Of a stretch of DNA of 64,000 bases, positions 9,274 through 17,711 are shown in pieces. Position numbers and translations under genes: made by a program. Below the pieces are notes generated by a model, which did not search any database, was not told the DNA's origin, and saw only the letters and a program-made list of their open reading frames with translations. The DNA lies in NCBI GenBank assembly GCA_045538305.1, contig JAZSRC010000033.1, forward strand, positions 20,612-84,611, given 5' to 3'. This DNA comes from SFHK01 sp045538305 (GTDB lineage: Bacteria; Bacillota; Clostridia; Christensenellales; Aristaeellaceae). Within the stretch, counting starts at the first letter, position 1. Each line of letters begins with the position of its first letter.

Positions 9274-10049
9274 AAAAAAGACAAAAGATCAACCTGAAAT
9301 CCGCCATTGAATTATACAGATCCATATATAAAGAAATGTACACGGTTGCCTATGCTATCACGGGGAACGATCGAACGGCAGAAAGCGCGCTGGCGAATGC
9401 AATGCTGATGGAGCTTCAAAGCGAGGAAAATCTGGAACAGGCAGCGTTTGCCAACGTTAAGCAAATTGCGCTTGGTTTGGTAAAGACAAATCCCGGAGAG
9501 CTGAACTTTGATTGTCTGGAGCCTGATTTTCAGAATGAGGATCCGCTTCTTGAATGGATCGGCGGGCTTAAAGAGGAAGAACGGCGCACCATTATGCTCA
9601 GATATGGCTGCGAGCTCAGTATGCGCGAGACAGCGGAAGCGCTCGGAAAATCCGTCGGTTATGTACGCGAAATGATGGAGCGCATTCATACGGCCGGGGC
9701 AAGATTTGCAGTAAGCAAAAAGCGACTGAACGCTACGTTCAGAAAAACTTGCAGAAGCGAGCTGGAAAACGCATCGTTTGCGCCGGATTACAATTCGGTG
9801 ATACGCGCAGCGGAGCTTTTGAACGCAACGGGCGTTAAGAAGGGAAAGATTGCAAGGCCTATGCGCCGTGCAGTGTCGTGGCTTTTTGCATTTATCTTTA
9901 TGGCGGCGCTTGTTGCCATGCTGTGGCTTTGTACCATTCTCTTCAGCTATTATCGGGGCGTTCTCAGAGAAGAAAGACAAAAGGAAATGGAATATCAGTC
10001 GGTTGGTGCAGTGCACGAATGCGTGGAGGTTGTGTATGCCCGCTTTTGA
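9270..10049 (+). CDS. Sigma-70-like protein with C-terminal membrane anchor
   Basis: The product has 259 residues from the ATG at 9270. The frame stays open upstream to 8853, but that part is the membrane-protein gene read in another frame. Residues 10-75 resemble a weak sigma region 2. Residues 105-150 (LKEEERRTIMLRYGCELSMRETAEALGKS, here split as an EERRTIMLRYG helix and a MRETAEALG turn) match the region 4 HTH of ECF sigma factors. Near residue 207 a single hydrophobic segment (VSWLFAFIFMAALVAMLWL) follows a basic stretch, and about 30 residues follow it. A DNA-binding sigma-like domain tethered to the membrane would be unusual; it could be a sigma factor with a built-in anti-sigma-like tail or a degenerate regulator. 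The gene overlaps recD2 by 14 bases. Confidence 0.65.
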   Translation: MKKRQKINLKSAIELYRSIYKEMYTVAYAITGNDRTAESALANAMLMELQSEENLEQAAFANVKQIALGLVKTNPGELNFDCLEPDFQNEDPLLEWIGGLKEEERRTIMLRYGCELSMRETAEALGKSVGYVREMMERIHTAGARFAVSKKRLNATFRKTCRSELENASFAPDYNSVIRAAELLNATGVKKGKIARPMRRAVSWLFAFIFMAALVAMLWLCTILFSYYRGVLREERQKEMEYQSVGAVHECVEVVYARF

Positions 10050-12234
10050 AGGCCTGGTTGAAGATATTGTTTTCAGAAATGAGGATAACGGCTGGACGGT
10101 GATGAGCTTTAAGCCTGATAAGGGCAGAGCCTTCACTGTTGTCGGCGTCGTTCCATTTCTCATTGCTGGGGAAAGAGCATATGTGGAAGGGGAATGGGTG
10201 GAACACAGGGACTACGGAAAACAGTTGAAGTGTGAAAAATACGAATCCCTGAAGCCGACTACAAAGACCGGGATTGAAAGATATCTGGCCAGCGGTATTA
10301 TTCGAGGGGTTGGCCCCGCCACCGCAAAACTTCTGGTTAAGCACTTTGGCGCAGAAACGCTGGAAATTATGGATATGTATCCTAACCGCCTGACAGAAGT
10401 TGAAGGTATTGGCCCGAAGCGTGCGCAGATGATCGCTGAAACCTATCAGGAGCAACAGGAAACCAGGCAGATTATGGTGTTTCTGGCGGGGTTTGGGCTT
10501 TCTCCGGCAGCAGCAATGCGCATATACAAGCGCTATGGCGATAATGCGAAGGCGCTCATAACTGAAAATCCATACCGCCTGGCAGATGAAGTACAGGGCT
10601 TTGGATTTCAGACGGCGGACGCGATCGCGCTTCAAATGGGCTTTCAGAAGACCGATGAAAGGCGCCTCAGGAGCGGTATAAAATACGTGCTATCTGATGC
10701 GGTGAATAATTACGGACATGCATATCTGCCGCGAACGAAGCTGATATCGGAAGCCGCCAGAATGATGCAGGTTGACCAGGCTCTTTCTGCCAGAGCGCTA
10801 ATTCAGCTGATCCTGAAGGGCGAAGTAATATCGGAGCTTGTACAGGGCGACGATGCGGTGTACCTTAAAGGGCTGTATGAAGCCGAATCGGATGTGGCAT
10901 TTCGCCTTTTGCGGCTTGCACACGCGGATGACGATCCTATTTCGGAAGAAAATGTCGATTCGGCAATTGAAAATAGCGAGCGAGAACAGATGATTGCCTT
11001 CAGCACAACGCAAAAGGAGGCCATACGCCTTGCAGCCGGCGGGCGCGTATCGGTGATTACGGGCGGTCCGGGTACGGGGAAAACCACCCTGATTAAATGT
11101 CTCATAAAACTTTTCGGGCGTATCGGGAAAATTGAATTGTGCGCGCCGACCGGAAGAGCTGCCAAGCGAATGACGGAGGCTACCGGTCAGGAAGCCAAAA
11201 CCATACACCGCCTATTGGAATACAGCGGAGAAGATGAAGCCTTTAAAAAAGGGCTTGACGATCCGCTGGATGCGAAAATCGTAATTGTTGATGAAATGTC
11301 GATGGTCGATATTTTCCTTATGAAAAGCCTGCTCAGGGCTTTGAGAAAGGGTACGCGCCTGATACTCTCGGGCGATGCGGATCAGCTGCCGTCTGTCGGA
11401 GCGGGCAACGTGCTGGGCGATCTGATTGAAAGCGGCGTGCTTTCCGTTGTAAGGCTTACGGAGATATTCAGGCAAGCGGAAAGAAGCGCCATTGTCAGAA
11501 ACGCTCACAGGATCAATAAGGGAGAATACCCGATTGTCAATGAAAAGGGCACGGACTTCTTTATGGAAAGAGTGCCTGATGTGAAGAGCGCGGCGCAAAG
11601 CGCAATCAATCTGGTTAAAACGAGGCTTCCGAATTTTTCGGGGCTCGATCCCATGCGGGACATACAAGTGATGACGCCCATGAAAAAAGGTGATGCGGGC
11701 GTGATTGAAATGAACCGGCTTTTACAGGAAGCATTGAACCCGAAGGGCATTAAAGCGGAATTCACAAAGGGTGATGTACTCTTTCGACTGGGCGATAAGG
11801 TTATGCAGGTAAAAAACAATTATTCCGTTCAGTGGCGAAGAGGGGAAGAAACCGGAGAAGGCGTGTTTAACGGCGATATAGGCTTTATTACCGAACTGGA
11901 CGCCGAAGAAAGGATTATCAACGTTACCTTTGACGATGGCAGACAGGCAGAGTATGACGACGACACGCTTGACGAGCTGGAACTGGCTTACTGTATGTCC
12001 GTACATAAAAGCCAGGGCAGCGAGTTTGAAGCGGTGGTATTGCCGCTGATATCAGGGCCTCAGATGCTGATGACGAGAAATCTTCTGTATACGGCTGTTA
12101 CAAGGGCCAAGCGGCTGGTTGTGATTACGGGGCGAGAGGAGTGTGTAAGAACGATGGTTGATAACAACCACATCGCCAAACGCTATACCGCGCTCAGCGA
12201 AAGATTAAAAATGCTGGAGGGCGACAGAGCTTGA
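10036..12234 (+). CDS. recD2: ATP-dependent RecD2-type DNA helicase
   Basis: The 732-residue product is a superfamily 1B 5'-3' helicase acting in DNA repair and fork maintenance in bacteria without RecBCD. It has an N-terminal OB-like part (residues 1-90), a helix-hairpin-helix region with VGPATAKLL and VEGIGPKRAQ, then motor motifs: Walker A GGPGTGKTT, Walker B VDEMSMVD, SGDADQLPSVG (motif III), a REIFR-like LTEIFRQA block and the C-terminal YTAVTRAK. An upstream in-frame extension exists, but GGAGGT at 10025-10030 points to the ATG at 10036. Its end overlaps comF. The length is typical of RecD2. Confidence 0.95.
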   Translation: MPAFEGLVEDIVFRNEDNGWTVMSFKPDKGRAFTVVGVVPFLIAGERAYVEGEWVEHRDYGKQLKCEKYESLKPTTKTGIERYLASGIIRGVGPATAKLLVKHFGAETLEIMDMYPNRLTEVEGIGPKRAQMIAETYQEQQETRQIMVFLAGFGLSPAAAMRIYKRYGDNAKALITENPYRLADEVQGFGFQTADAIALQMGFQKTDERRLRSGIKYVLSDAVNNYGHAYLPRTKLISEAARMMQVDQALSARALIQLILKGEVISELVQGDDAVYLKGLYEAESDVAFRLLRLAHADDDPISEENVDSAIENSEREQMIAFSTTQKEAIRLAAGGRVSVITGGPGTGKTTLIKCLIKLFGRIGKIELCAPTGRAAKRMTEATGQEAKTIHRLLEYSGEDEAFKKGLDDPLDAKIVIVDEMSMVDIFLMKSLLRALRKGTRLILSGDADQLPSVGAGNVLGDLIESGVLSVVRLTEIFRQAERSAIVRNAHRINKGEYPIVNEKGTDFFMERVPDVKSAAQSAINLVKTRLPNFSGLDPMRDIQVMTPMKKGDAGVIEMNRLLQEALNPKGIKAEFTKGDVLFRLGDKVMQVKNNYSVQWRRGEETGEGVFNGDIGFITELDAEERIINVTFDDGRQAEYDDDTLDELELAYCMSVHKSQGSEFEAVVLPLISGPQMLMTRNLLYTAVTRAKRLVVITGREECVRTMVDNNHIAKRYTALSERLKMLEGDRA

Positions 12235-12959
12235 AAATCAAAGCCCTTATTTCCGAGTATCTGTTTGCGCCGCATGCTGTCTGTATGGGGTGTAAAAGCG
12301 TACTGGGCGCAAAGCATGAATGGGTATGCGAAACCTGCTATTCCGCAATGCAGCCTTTGTATGCTCAGGCTCGGCAGATGCAGATCATTTGTCGCGAGTG
12401 CGGCAGCGTAATGACGGGTGAGAGATGTCCGCAATGCCGCAGGGTCAGAAAGACGATGAAAGCCTATCAGGCATACCTGTACGCAGCGCCCGTTGACCGG
12501 TTGGTTCAGTCGTTCAAATACGATGGTGTATACCGGATGGATGCATGGATGGCAAGTGAAATGAAGGCGGCGCTGTATGAATCGGACGCACCGGTAATTG
12601 ACGCGATTGCGTACGTTCCCATGCACTTTCTGCGCTTAAAGAAAAGGAGATTCAATCAATCCGAGCGCCTTGCCGGGCGATTTTCGGAGCTTACCGGAAT
12701 TCCTGTTCTGGATGCACTTACCAGAAAGAAATACACCAGACGTCAGGTAACTTTGGAAGTAGAAAAGCGAAGAAAAAACCTAAAGGGAGCGATCAGCGCT
12801 TCGGATGATGTAAAAGGAAAGCGCATGCTTTTGATAGACGATGTCCGAACGACCGGCGCGACGGTTTCCGAATGTGCGCGTGCAATGCTGAAGCAGGGCG
12901 CCATAAATGTAACTGTGCTGACGTTTGCCGTGGCGCCTGTATCCATGAATAAGAAATAA
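12231..12959 (+). CDS. comFC: ComF family phosphoribosyltransferase-like protein
   Basis: The 242-residue product has an N-terminal zinc ribbon with two CxxC pairs (CMGC and CETC; CREC and CPQC) and a C-terminal phosphoribosyltransferase fold with the PRPP-loop motif LLIDDVRTTGAT. ComFC-type proteins take part in DNA uptake and processing during competence and are widespread also in species not known to be competent. The start is TTG at 12231 with CTGGAGG at 12214-12220; it overlaps the recD2 stop. The raiA-like RNA follows immediately, a pairing I recall from clostridial genomes. Confidence 0.9.
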   Translation: MKIKALISEYLFAPHAVCMGCKSVLGAKHEWVCETCYSAMQPLYAQARQMQIICRECGSVMTGERCPQCRRVRKTMKAYQAYLYAAPVDRLVQSFKYDGVYRMDAWMASEMKAALYESDAPVIDAIAYVPMHFLRLKKRRFNQSERLAGRFSELTGIPVLDALTRKKYTRRQVTLEVEKRRKNLKGAISASDDVKGKRMLLIDDVRTTGATVSECARAMLKQGAINVTVLTFAVAPVSMNKK

Positions 12960-13013
12960 AGCAAAAATCGTTCGGGAATTTGCCAATGCAGTAAAAAAAC
13001 AGTAAAAAACTGC

Positions 13014-13042
13014 TTGCAAAACTAAGTTGCTTAATGTATAAT
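13014..13042 (+). promoter_or_regulatory. SigA-type promoter for the structured RNA
   Basis: TTGCAA (13014-13019) and a perfect TATAAT (13037-13042) are 17 bases apart. Transcription from here would start near 13049, exactly where the 5' arm of the RNA closing stem begins. Confidence 0.8.
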
Positions 13043-13048
13043 ATTTGA

Positions 13049-13270
13049 GGTTGTCCAAAGGGCGGGTCTGTGGTTGCAAGTCGATGCCAGTCGCAGGCGA
13101 AACGATCCACGTAACCCGGACAAAGTTCCGGTGAGCATGGTGCGGCTTAGAAGTAAGACCGGCCAGCGCAACAGCGCTGAGAGGGCGAGTAGTGGGGAGC
13201 AGAGCTTATGAGCGAAACCTCCAGCCGGCGGGTGTGGGGTCAAAGACCAGGTCAGCCGTTCTTGACAGCC
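13049..13270 (+). ncRNA. raiA RNA: Structured non-coding RNA, probably raiA motif
   Basis: The region holds no convincing reading frame but has a strong RNA organisation. GGTTGTC at 13049-13055 pairs with GACAGCC at 13264-13270 (one G-U), closing a 222-nt element. Inside are CCGGA/TCCGG, AGCGC/GCGCT and GGAG/CTCC hairpins and a GTCAGCCGTTCTTGAC hairpin next to the closing stem. It starts 7 bases after a consensus -10 box and ends just before the RBS of the zinc-ribbon gene. Size, purine-rich junctions and position directly after comF fit the raiA motif RNA of Bacillota and Actinobacteria, a roughly 200-nt RNA linked to sporulation or stationary phase. The family name is recalled from context, not from a covariance search. 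Confidence 0.6.
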
Positions 13271-13296
13271 GATTACGAATGTGGGGGTATTCTCCA

Positions 13297-13578
13297 ATGT
13301 ACGAGGACAAGACGCTGGTTTGCAAAGATTGCGGCACTGAGTTCGTATTCACTGCCGGTGAACAGGCTTTCTACGCAGAGAAGGGCTTCCAGAATGAACC
13401 CACCCGCTGCAAGAGCTGCCGCGATGCATGCAAGGCGAGCCGCAACAATGCAAGCGGTGAGCGCGAAATGTTTGAGACTGTATGCGCAGAGTGCGGCAAG
13501 CCCACCCGCGTACCGTTCATCCCGAAGTCTGATCGTCCGATCTATTGCAGCGAGTGCTACGCAGCCAAGCGTCAGTAA
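13297..13578 (+). CDS. Double zinc-ribbon protein (zf-trcl plus CxxC-x17-CxxC)
   Basis: The 93-residue product has two zinc-binding modules. Residues 9-42 match the probable zinc-ribbon (zf-trcl) pattern: CKDCG, FVFTAGEQAFYAEKGF, then CKSCR. Residues 63-88 form an exact CxxC-x17-CxxC (CAEC to CSEC). The protein is likely cytosolic and binds nucleic acid or protein; the function of the family is not established. The in-frame region upstream of 13297 belongs to the RNA, and GGGGG at 13283-13287 sets the ATG. The gene is transcribed behind the structured RNA, so the RNA could act partly as a leader. Confidence 0.9.
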   Translation: MYEDKTLVCKDCGTEFVFTAGEQAFYAEKGFQNEPTRCKSCRDACKASRNNASGEREMFETVCAECGKPTRVPFIPKSDRPIYCSECYAAKRQ

Positions 13579-13592
13579 TCATAGTGTAGATC

Positions 13593-13629
13593 AAAATAAC
13601 TCCTTCCGAAACAGAAGGAGTTATTTTTT
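13593..13629. terminator. Bidirectional rho-independent terminator
   Basis: AAAATAACTCCTTC pairs with GAAGGAGTTATTTT around a 7-base loop and is followed by a T-run. It lies between convergent genes and can also stop the minus-strand catabolic operon. Confidence 0.9.
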
Positions 13630-13633
13630 GCCT

Positions 13634-14920
13634 CTATATGGCGGTAAAGTATTGTGTCTGACCGCTTTCACGCGATTTTTCGGCCAGAAATACGGCCTGA
13701 TGCCCATAGATGGAATCTTCAAGTGACGTGAGCGACTGAGAGGTTTCCAAGCCTTTTACATACCGAACGAAATCGCGCACAAGCTTTTCATCGCCGCCGC
13801 CATGGCCCGCCACTCTTTCTGCCAGCGGACGGACAATTCGCGTTCGACATTCCATTCCGGGGCTCGGATCAATCTCGCGTACGGTGAACGCGCCGTCTTC
13901 AAAGCTTCCGTAAATTTCCGCCTTGCTTCCAACAATATGTATGGTGCGTTCGTCCTTTCCGGTTCCCGCGATCATGTTCATACTGGCGGTCGCGCCGTTT
14001 TTGAAATGAATGGCAATCGTCTGATGATCGACGACATTGTTATCGCATTTAAAGATACATCTTCCAAACGGGCTGTCTTCCTTAAGCAAGCGAATTTTGT
14101 CCTCGATGGTCATATTATCTTTGCCTTCAAGCTCTGTCCATACGTAAAAACGCCAGCGGTCGGGATGATCGATGTATAATCTCTTTGCAGAATAATTGCA
14201 TGTGTCTACATGCGGACAGTCTACCATGCAGCGCGTACCTGCGCCTTCGGGCGCATTATCGGCGGTGTAGTACATCAGGCTTCCAAAGCTTGATATTGCC
14301 TGTGGAGCCGAACCCATCAGCCACATGATGATGTCAAGATCATGGCAGCTTTTGGCAAGCAGCATACCGCTTTTGCACTTTTCGGAATTGTTCCATTTGC
14401 CGCGTACATACGCGATGGACATGTGATGGTAAGAAACATACTCGCTGGCCTGTATGGAAAGAATTTTTCCCAGCGTTCCTTTTCGGATTTCTTCATGTAT
14501 GGCCTGATAGAAATTGGCGTACCGAAGGACGTGGCAAATCATAATGCGCCTTCCAGTTTCCTTCTTCACGCGATACAGCGTTCGCATATCCTCTTCGTTC
14601 AGGGCAAAAGGCTTTTCAAGAAGTATGTCGTAGCCTGCCCGCATCAGAGGAATGGATGTGGAAACATGGATATCGTCCATGGTTCCGTTTATTGCGGCGT
14701 CGGCAATTTTTCCCTTCTTTGCCAGCGATTCAGCGCTTTCAAACAGATTTTTATCTGGTATATCAAACTCCGCCTGAAACTCGCGCCTTCGGATGGGATT
14801 TGGATCGGCTACGCCGACTACCTTCATTTCGTCGGGATACTTTTTGGAATACAATCCGTACCACTGCGAGCGATGACCTGCGCCTACGAGTACTACCGTG
14901 ACGGGTTTTGGATTCGTCAT
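13634..14920 (-). CDS. Gfo/Idh/MocA family NAD(P)-dependent oxidoreductase
   Basis: The 428-residue product has an N-terminal Rossmann fold (VVLVGAGHRSQWYG, residues 7-20), the EKPFAL motif with the family Lys (near residue 118) and a second half with GSKAEIYG. Family members oxidise or reduce hydroxyls of sugars, inositols or glycosides. It is longer than most (330-390 residues), owing in part to a central block with several Cys (CMVDCPHVDTC, about residues 234-244) that might bind metal. It is the last gene of a five-gene minus-strand operon, with AAGGAG before the ATG. The substrate is unknown. Confidence 0.85.
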   Translation of the reverse strand: MTNPKPVTVVLVGAGHRSQWYGLYSKKYPDEMKVVGVADPNPIRRREFQAEFDIPDKNLFESAESLAKKGKIADAAINGTMDDIHVSTSIPLMRAGYDILLEKPFALNEEDMRTLYRVKKETGRRIMICHVLRYANFYQAIHEEIRKGTLGKILSIQASEYVSYHHMSIAYVRGKWNNSEKCKSGMLLAKSCHDLDIIMWLMGSAPQAISSFGSLMYYTADNAPEGAGTRCMVDCPHVDTCNYSAKRLYIDHPDRWRFYVWTELEGKDNMTIEDKIRLLKEDSPFGRCIFKCDNNVVDHQTIAIHFKNGATASMNMIAGTGKDERTIHIVGSKAEIYGSFEDGAFTVREIDPSPGMECRTRIVRPLAERVAGHGGGDEKLVRDFVRYVKGLETSQSLTSLEDSIYGHQAVFLAEKSRESGQTQYFTAI

Positions 14921-14933
14921 GCTTGAGCTCCTT

Positions 14934-15848
14934 CTATTTTGTAAGTTTTCTTACCAAATCTTCCATCAGACGATCGCGGTTGACGGCATATACATAGCGG
15001 ATCGGATGGCGAAGGGGATCGTACGCATAGTGATGATCGTATTCGGGTATAGGCGCAGGGATGATTTTGGATTGAAGGAATCTGTCATCATCGTTCAGAA
15101 GGAAAGCAACAGCCGTAACGTCCCAGATTACACGGCTCCATGGTTTATTCTTTGCGTACTTATGGGCGGCATTGATCGTGGCGTCCGCCAGATGATCGCA
15201 AAGCGCGCTTTTGCCATTCAGCCAGTAGTTAAGCTCAGGTTCGGTAACGGTGAAACGGTCGACGACGCCCATGCACGGAAGCTGTACTACCGCAGCTTTG
15301 CAGCCGAAGATCACGCGTGCGGCGGCTACATCCTGCATCATGTTGAATTCCGCGGTATTCGGCCATTCAAGCGCATGCCCGCCCAGCCAGACAATGACGA
15401 TTCGGTCAACGATCTCGGGGTTCATAACAATTGCGGAGGCGATATTGGTAATTGCGCCGATAGCCACTACATACAGCGGGTTATCGCAGGTATAGTTCAT
15501 GGCGCGCTTGGCCAGATCTTCGGCGGCGGGCGAAGGAACGAAGGTATTTTCGTCTGTCATATAACTGCGGGAGCCATAGAAAGTGTTTTCGATCAGGTCC
15601 TCCCGTCCGGCCAGCTTCAAAAGCGTGATAATCTCATCGTAGCTTTTGACCATGCCATCTTCCGGGCCGTTGGAGTTTTCGTTATAAAAAGGCGCGGCAT
15701 ACAGAGCTTTTACGGATATGCGTTCAGGCGACAGGAGCATATAGGAGAGCGCAAACTGATCGTCAATCTCATTAAAGGTGTCGGTGTCGAGCACTGCGTC
15801 GATCACGCCGTTTGGCACGCGAAGTTTTTGAAGCAAGTTTTCGTTCAT
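14934..15848 (-). CDS. Inosine/uridine-preferring-type nucleoside hydrolase family protein
   Basis: The 304-residue product has the nucleoside hydrolase fold. The calcium-binding N-terminal motif reads DTDTFNEIDDQFAL (residues 21-34), two residues longer between the Asp pairs than the usual DTDPGxDD. A VVAIGAITNIASA block, a WLGGHA block and a late IWDVTA (metal Asp) follow. Such enzymes cleave N-glycosidic bonds of nucleosides or related glycosides. The altered motif suggests a subfamily with another leaving group. It sits between the flavoprotein and Gfo/Idh genes with 12-13 base gaps. Confidence 0.8.
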   Translation of the reverse strand: MNENLLQKLRVPNGVIDAVLDTDTFNEIDDQFALSYMLLSPERISVKALYAAPFYNENSNGPEDGMVKSYDEIITLLKLAGREDLIENTFYGSRSYMTDENTFVPSPAAEDLAKRAMNYTCDNPLYVVAIGAITNIASAIVMNPEIVDRIVIVWLGGHALEWPNTAEFNMMQDVAAARVIFGCKAAVVQLPCMGVVDRFTVTEPELNYWLNGKSALCDHLADATINAAHKYAKNKPWSRVIWDVTAVAFLLNDDDRFLQSKIIPAPIPEYDHHYAYDPLRHPIRYVYAVNRDRLMEDLVRKLTK

Positions 15849-15860
15849 TTAAATTCCTCC

Positions 15861-17711
15861 TTACCATTTTCCCTGGCGGAATTCGCGCCATACATTTTCG
15901 AAAAAGTCGTCTTCATCCGGAAGGGGCTTTACGGGTCTTGTTTTAGTATCGAAAGAGCCGTGCTTGAAGCGAACTTCCTGAATGGAAGAAAAGAACGGAT
16001 CCTCTTTGTCAAAGGAATCGGGGCGGCCGTTTTCGGTGTATACGCTGGATCCGCGATTCACGCCGCCCGCGCTGATGTAGGACGAAATCGCAGTAAGCAC
16101 GGCTAAGCGGGTGACAAGCGTATCGTAGAATCGGAACAGCTTTGGCGCGTCAGAGGGAGAAGCTATCGAAACAAGCTCTGTAAAATGGTCGAGCAGCTCT
16201 TTGGTTCGCGTTTCCAGTTTTTTGATTTCCGCCTTTTCGCGAACGGCGGCGCAGAAGGCGCTCATCCGTGCGCCTTCCGATTCTACAAGCTCCGTAAGAC
16301 TGTCTTTGTCCTTAAGGCAGTCAAGCAGCATGCTTTCAAGCTGGGATATTTCGTTAGAAACGTCATACTCGCTTGCGGCGGCTTCACTCGTACGGGAAAT
16401 CTTTCTGGCTGCCCTTGCGCCGCCGGCCTGACCGGCGTTTAATGCGCTTCCGCCGGGACGGTATATGCCGTGCGTTCCTGCTGCTTCGCCTATTGCGAAC
16501 AAACCGCCGATTTCGGTCTCCCACCATTCATCTACCATAATGCCGCCGTTCATATGCTGGGCGCACAGCGCAATTTCCAGCATATCCTTTGAAAGATCAA
16601 CGCCTCTTGACATATAAAAGTCTATGGCAGGCTGGTTCATGCGCTGTAAACGTTCGATTGGCGTTTTCAGAAATGCCCCGGCTTTTTCAAGATAGGCGTA
16701 CGCCTCCCTGGATAACACGGAAAAATCGATGTCGCCTCGAACAGGATTCTCCGTGAAGTCGAGAAATACGCGGCGGCCCTTCTGAATTTCGGATTGTACG
16801 ATGAGATCTACCCGGCTGGATCCGTCTTTTGCCTTTCTTGCGTCAAACGGCCACTGGTATCCCTTCAGGAAAATGCTGGACAGCATGTCGCCTTCATTGA
16901 GAAATCCGGAAAGCAGAAAATCGCGTTTGTCGTTTCCGTGTACATCGGTTGATACAAAACGCGGAAGCGCTTGCATATAGGTTCCGGATACATTCCACTT
17001 GGGGGCAACGGAGCCCAGACCGTATTGCCATTCTGTCAGGTTGCATCCGGCTGCGCCGGTTAACAGAACCGCGCCCGTCATTCCTGTATGGCGCACGGGA
17101 TAGGAGACGTTTTTATAAACCGCTGCGGGCCCGCCGGTTGCCCATACGACATTGTTGGCGAAATATGCATCAAATCGATTGGTTTTTGTATCAAGTGCGA
17201 TAATGCCGCGCGCCCTGTTTTCGCACACAATAACGCGTACGGCCATTTTTCCTTCAATAAAGGCTACGCCTTTGCTTCTTACGCTTTTCTCCAGGGCTTC
17301 TGTCATCTGCTTGCTGGTGAGGGGACCGGCGGAGGTTGCGCGTCGCCTTGGATCATGATCGGTTTTATAGCCGATGTATTCGCCGTATCGGTTCATGGGA
17401 AATTCGACGCCCAGTTCGCAGAGCTTCAGAAAACAGGGCGCGGAAAGCGCCGCTTCGGACAGCGCATTCGGCCCGTCTACGCATCCGCCTGAAAACAGGG
17501 TTTCGGCCATCGAACGGACCGAGTCGGGTTCGTCGCCGGAAAGTGTAAGCTTGTAATAGGTTTGTTTGTCGCTGCCGGCGTTCCGACTGGTACCGTCCAG
17601 AGCGTCGTCGACCAGAATGGCAATATTTGTTCTGCCAAGGCGAGCCAGCTCGTCCGCGCATTTTAATCCTGCGCAGCCCATACCTATGATAATGGTATCA
17701 AATGCTTTCAT
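15861..17711 (-). CDS. FAD-dependent oxidoreductase, fumarate-reductase/succinate-dehydrogenase flavoprotein type
   Basis: The 616-residue product opens with the dinucleotide fold IIIGMGCAGLKCADELA (residues 7-23), followed by a RNAGSDKQTYYKL block, ATGGPAAVYKN and a C-terminal FAD motif GLFAIGEAAGTHGIYRPGGSALNAGQ. Its layout is that of the FrdA/AprA/L-aspartate oxidase group. No iron-sulfur partner gene is adjacent, so electrons probably go to or from a soluble partner, perhaps the neighbouring OYE-type enzyme. The start overlaps the SDR stop by 4 bases. Confidence 0.8.
   Translation of the reverse strand: MKAFDTIIIGMGCAGLKCADELARLGRTNIAILVDDALDGTSRNAGSDKQTYYKLTLSGDEPDSVRSMAETLFSGGCVDGPNALSEAALSAPCFLKLCELGVEFPMNRYGEYIGYKTDHDPRRRATSAGPLTSKQMTEALEKSVRSKGVAFIEGKMAVRVIVCENRARGIIALDTKTNRFDAYFANNVVWATGGPAAVYKNVSYPVRHTGMTGAVLLTGAAGCNLTEWQYGLGSVAPKWNVSGTYMQALPRFVSTDVHGNDKRDFLLSGFLNEGDMLSSIFLKGYQWPFDARKAKDGSSRVDLIVQSEIQKGRRVFLDFTENPVRGDIDFSVLSREAYAYLEKAGAFLKTPIERLQRMNQPAIDFYMSRGVDLSKDMLEIALCAQHMNGGIMVDEWWETEIGGLFAIGEAAGTHGIYRPGGSALNAGQAGGARAARKISRTSEAAASEYDVSNEISQLESMLLDCLKDKDSLTELVESEGARMSAFCAAVREKAEIKKLETRTKELLDHFTELVSIASPSDAPKLFRFYDTLVTRLAVLTAISSYISAGGVNRGSSVYTENGRPDSFDKEDPFFSSIQEVRFKHGSFDTKTRPVKPLPDEDDFFENVWREFRQGKW

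Noticed and set aside
13049..13270. SRP RNA, 6S RNA, RNase P RNA or tmRNA
   Set aside because: None of the diagnostic blocks are present (for example the SRP GGAAGNAGC-type tetraloop region or the tmRNA Ala acceptor arm), and the context fits raiA better.
13192..13296. N-terminal extension of the zinc-ribbon gene
   Set aside because: This part belongs to the structured RNA; the RBS at 13283-13287 marks the ATG at 13297.
14898..16106. Plus-strand frame of 402 codons opposite the nucleoside hydrolase and flavoprotein genes
   Set aside because: It crosses two well-supported minus-strand genes and shows no domain.
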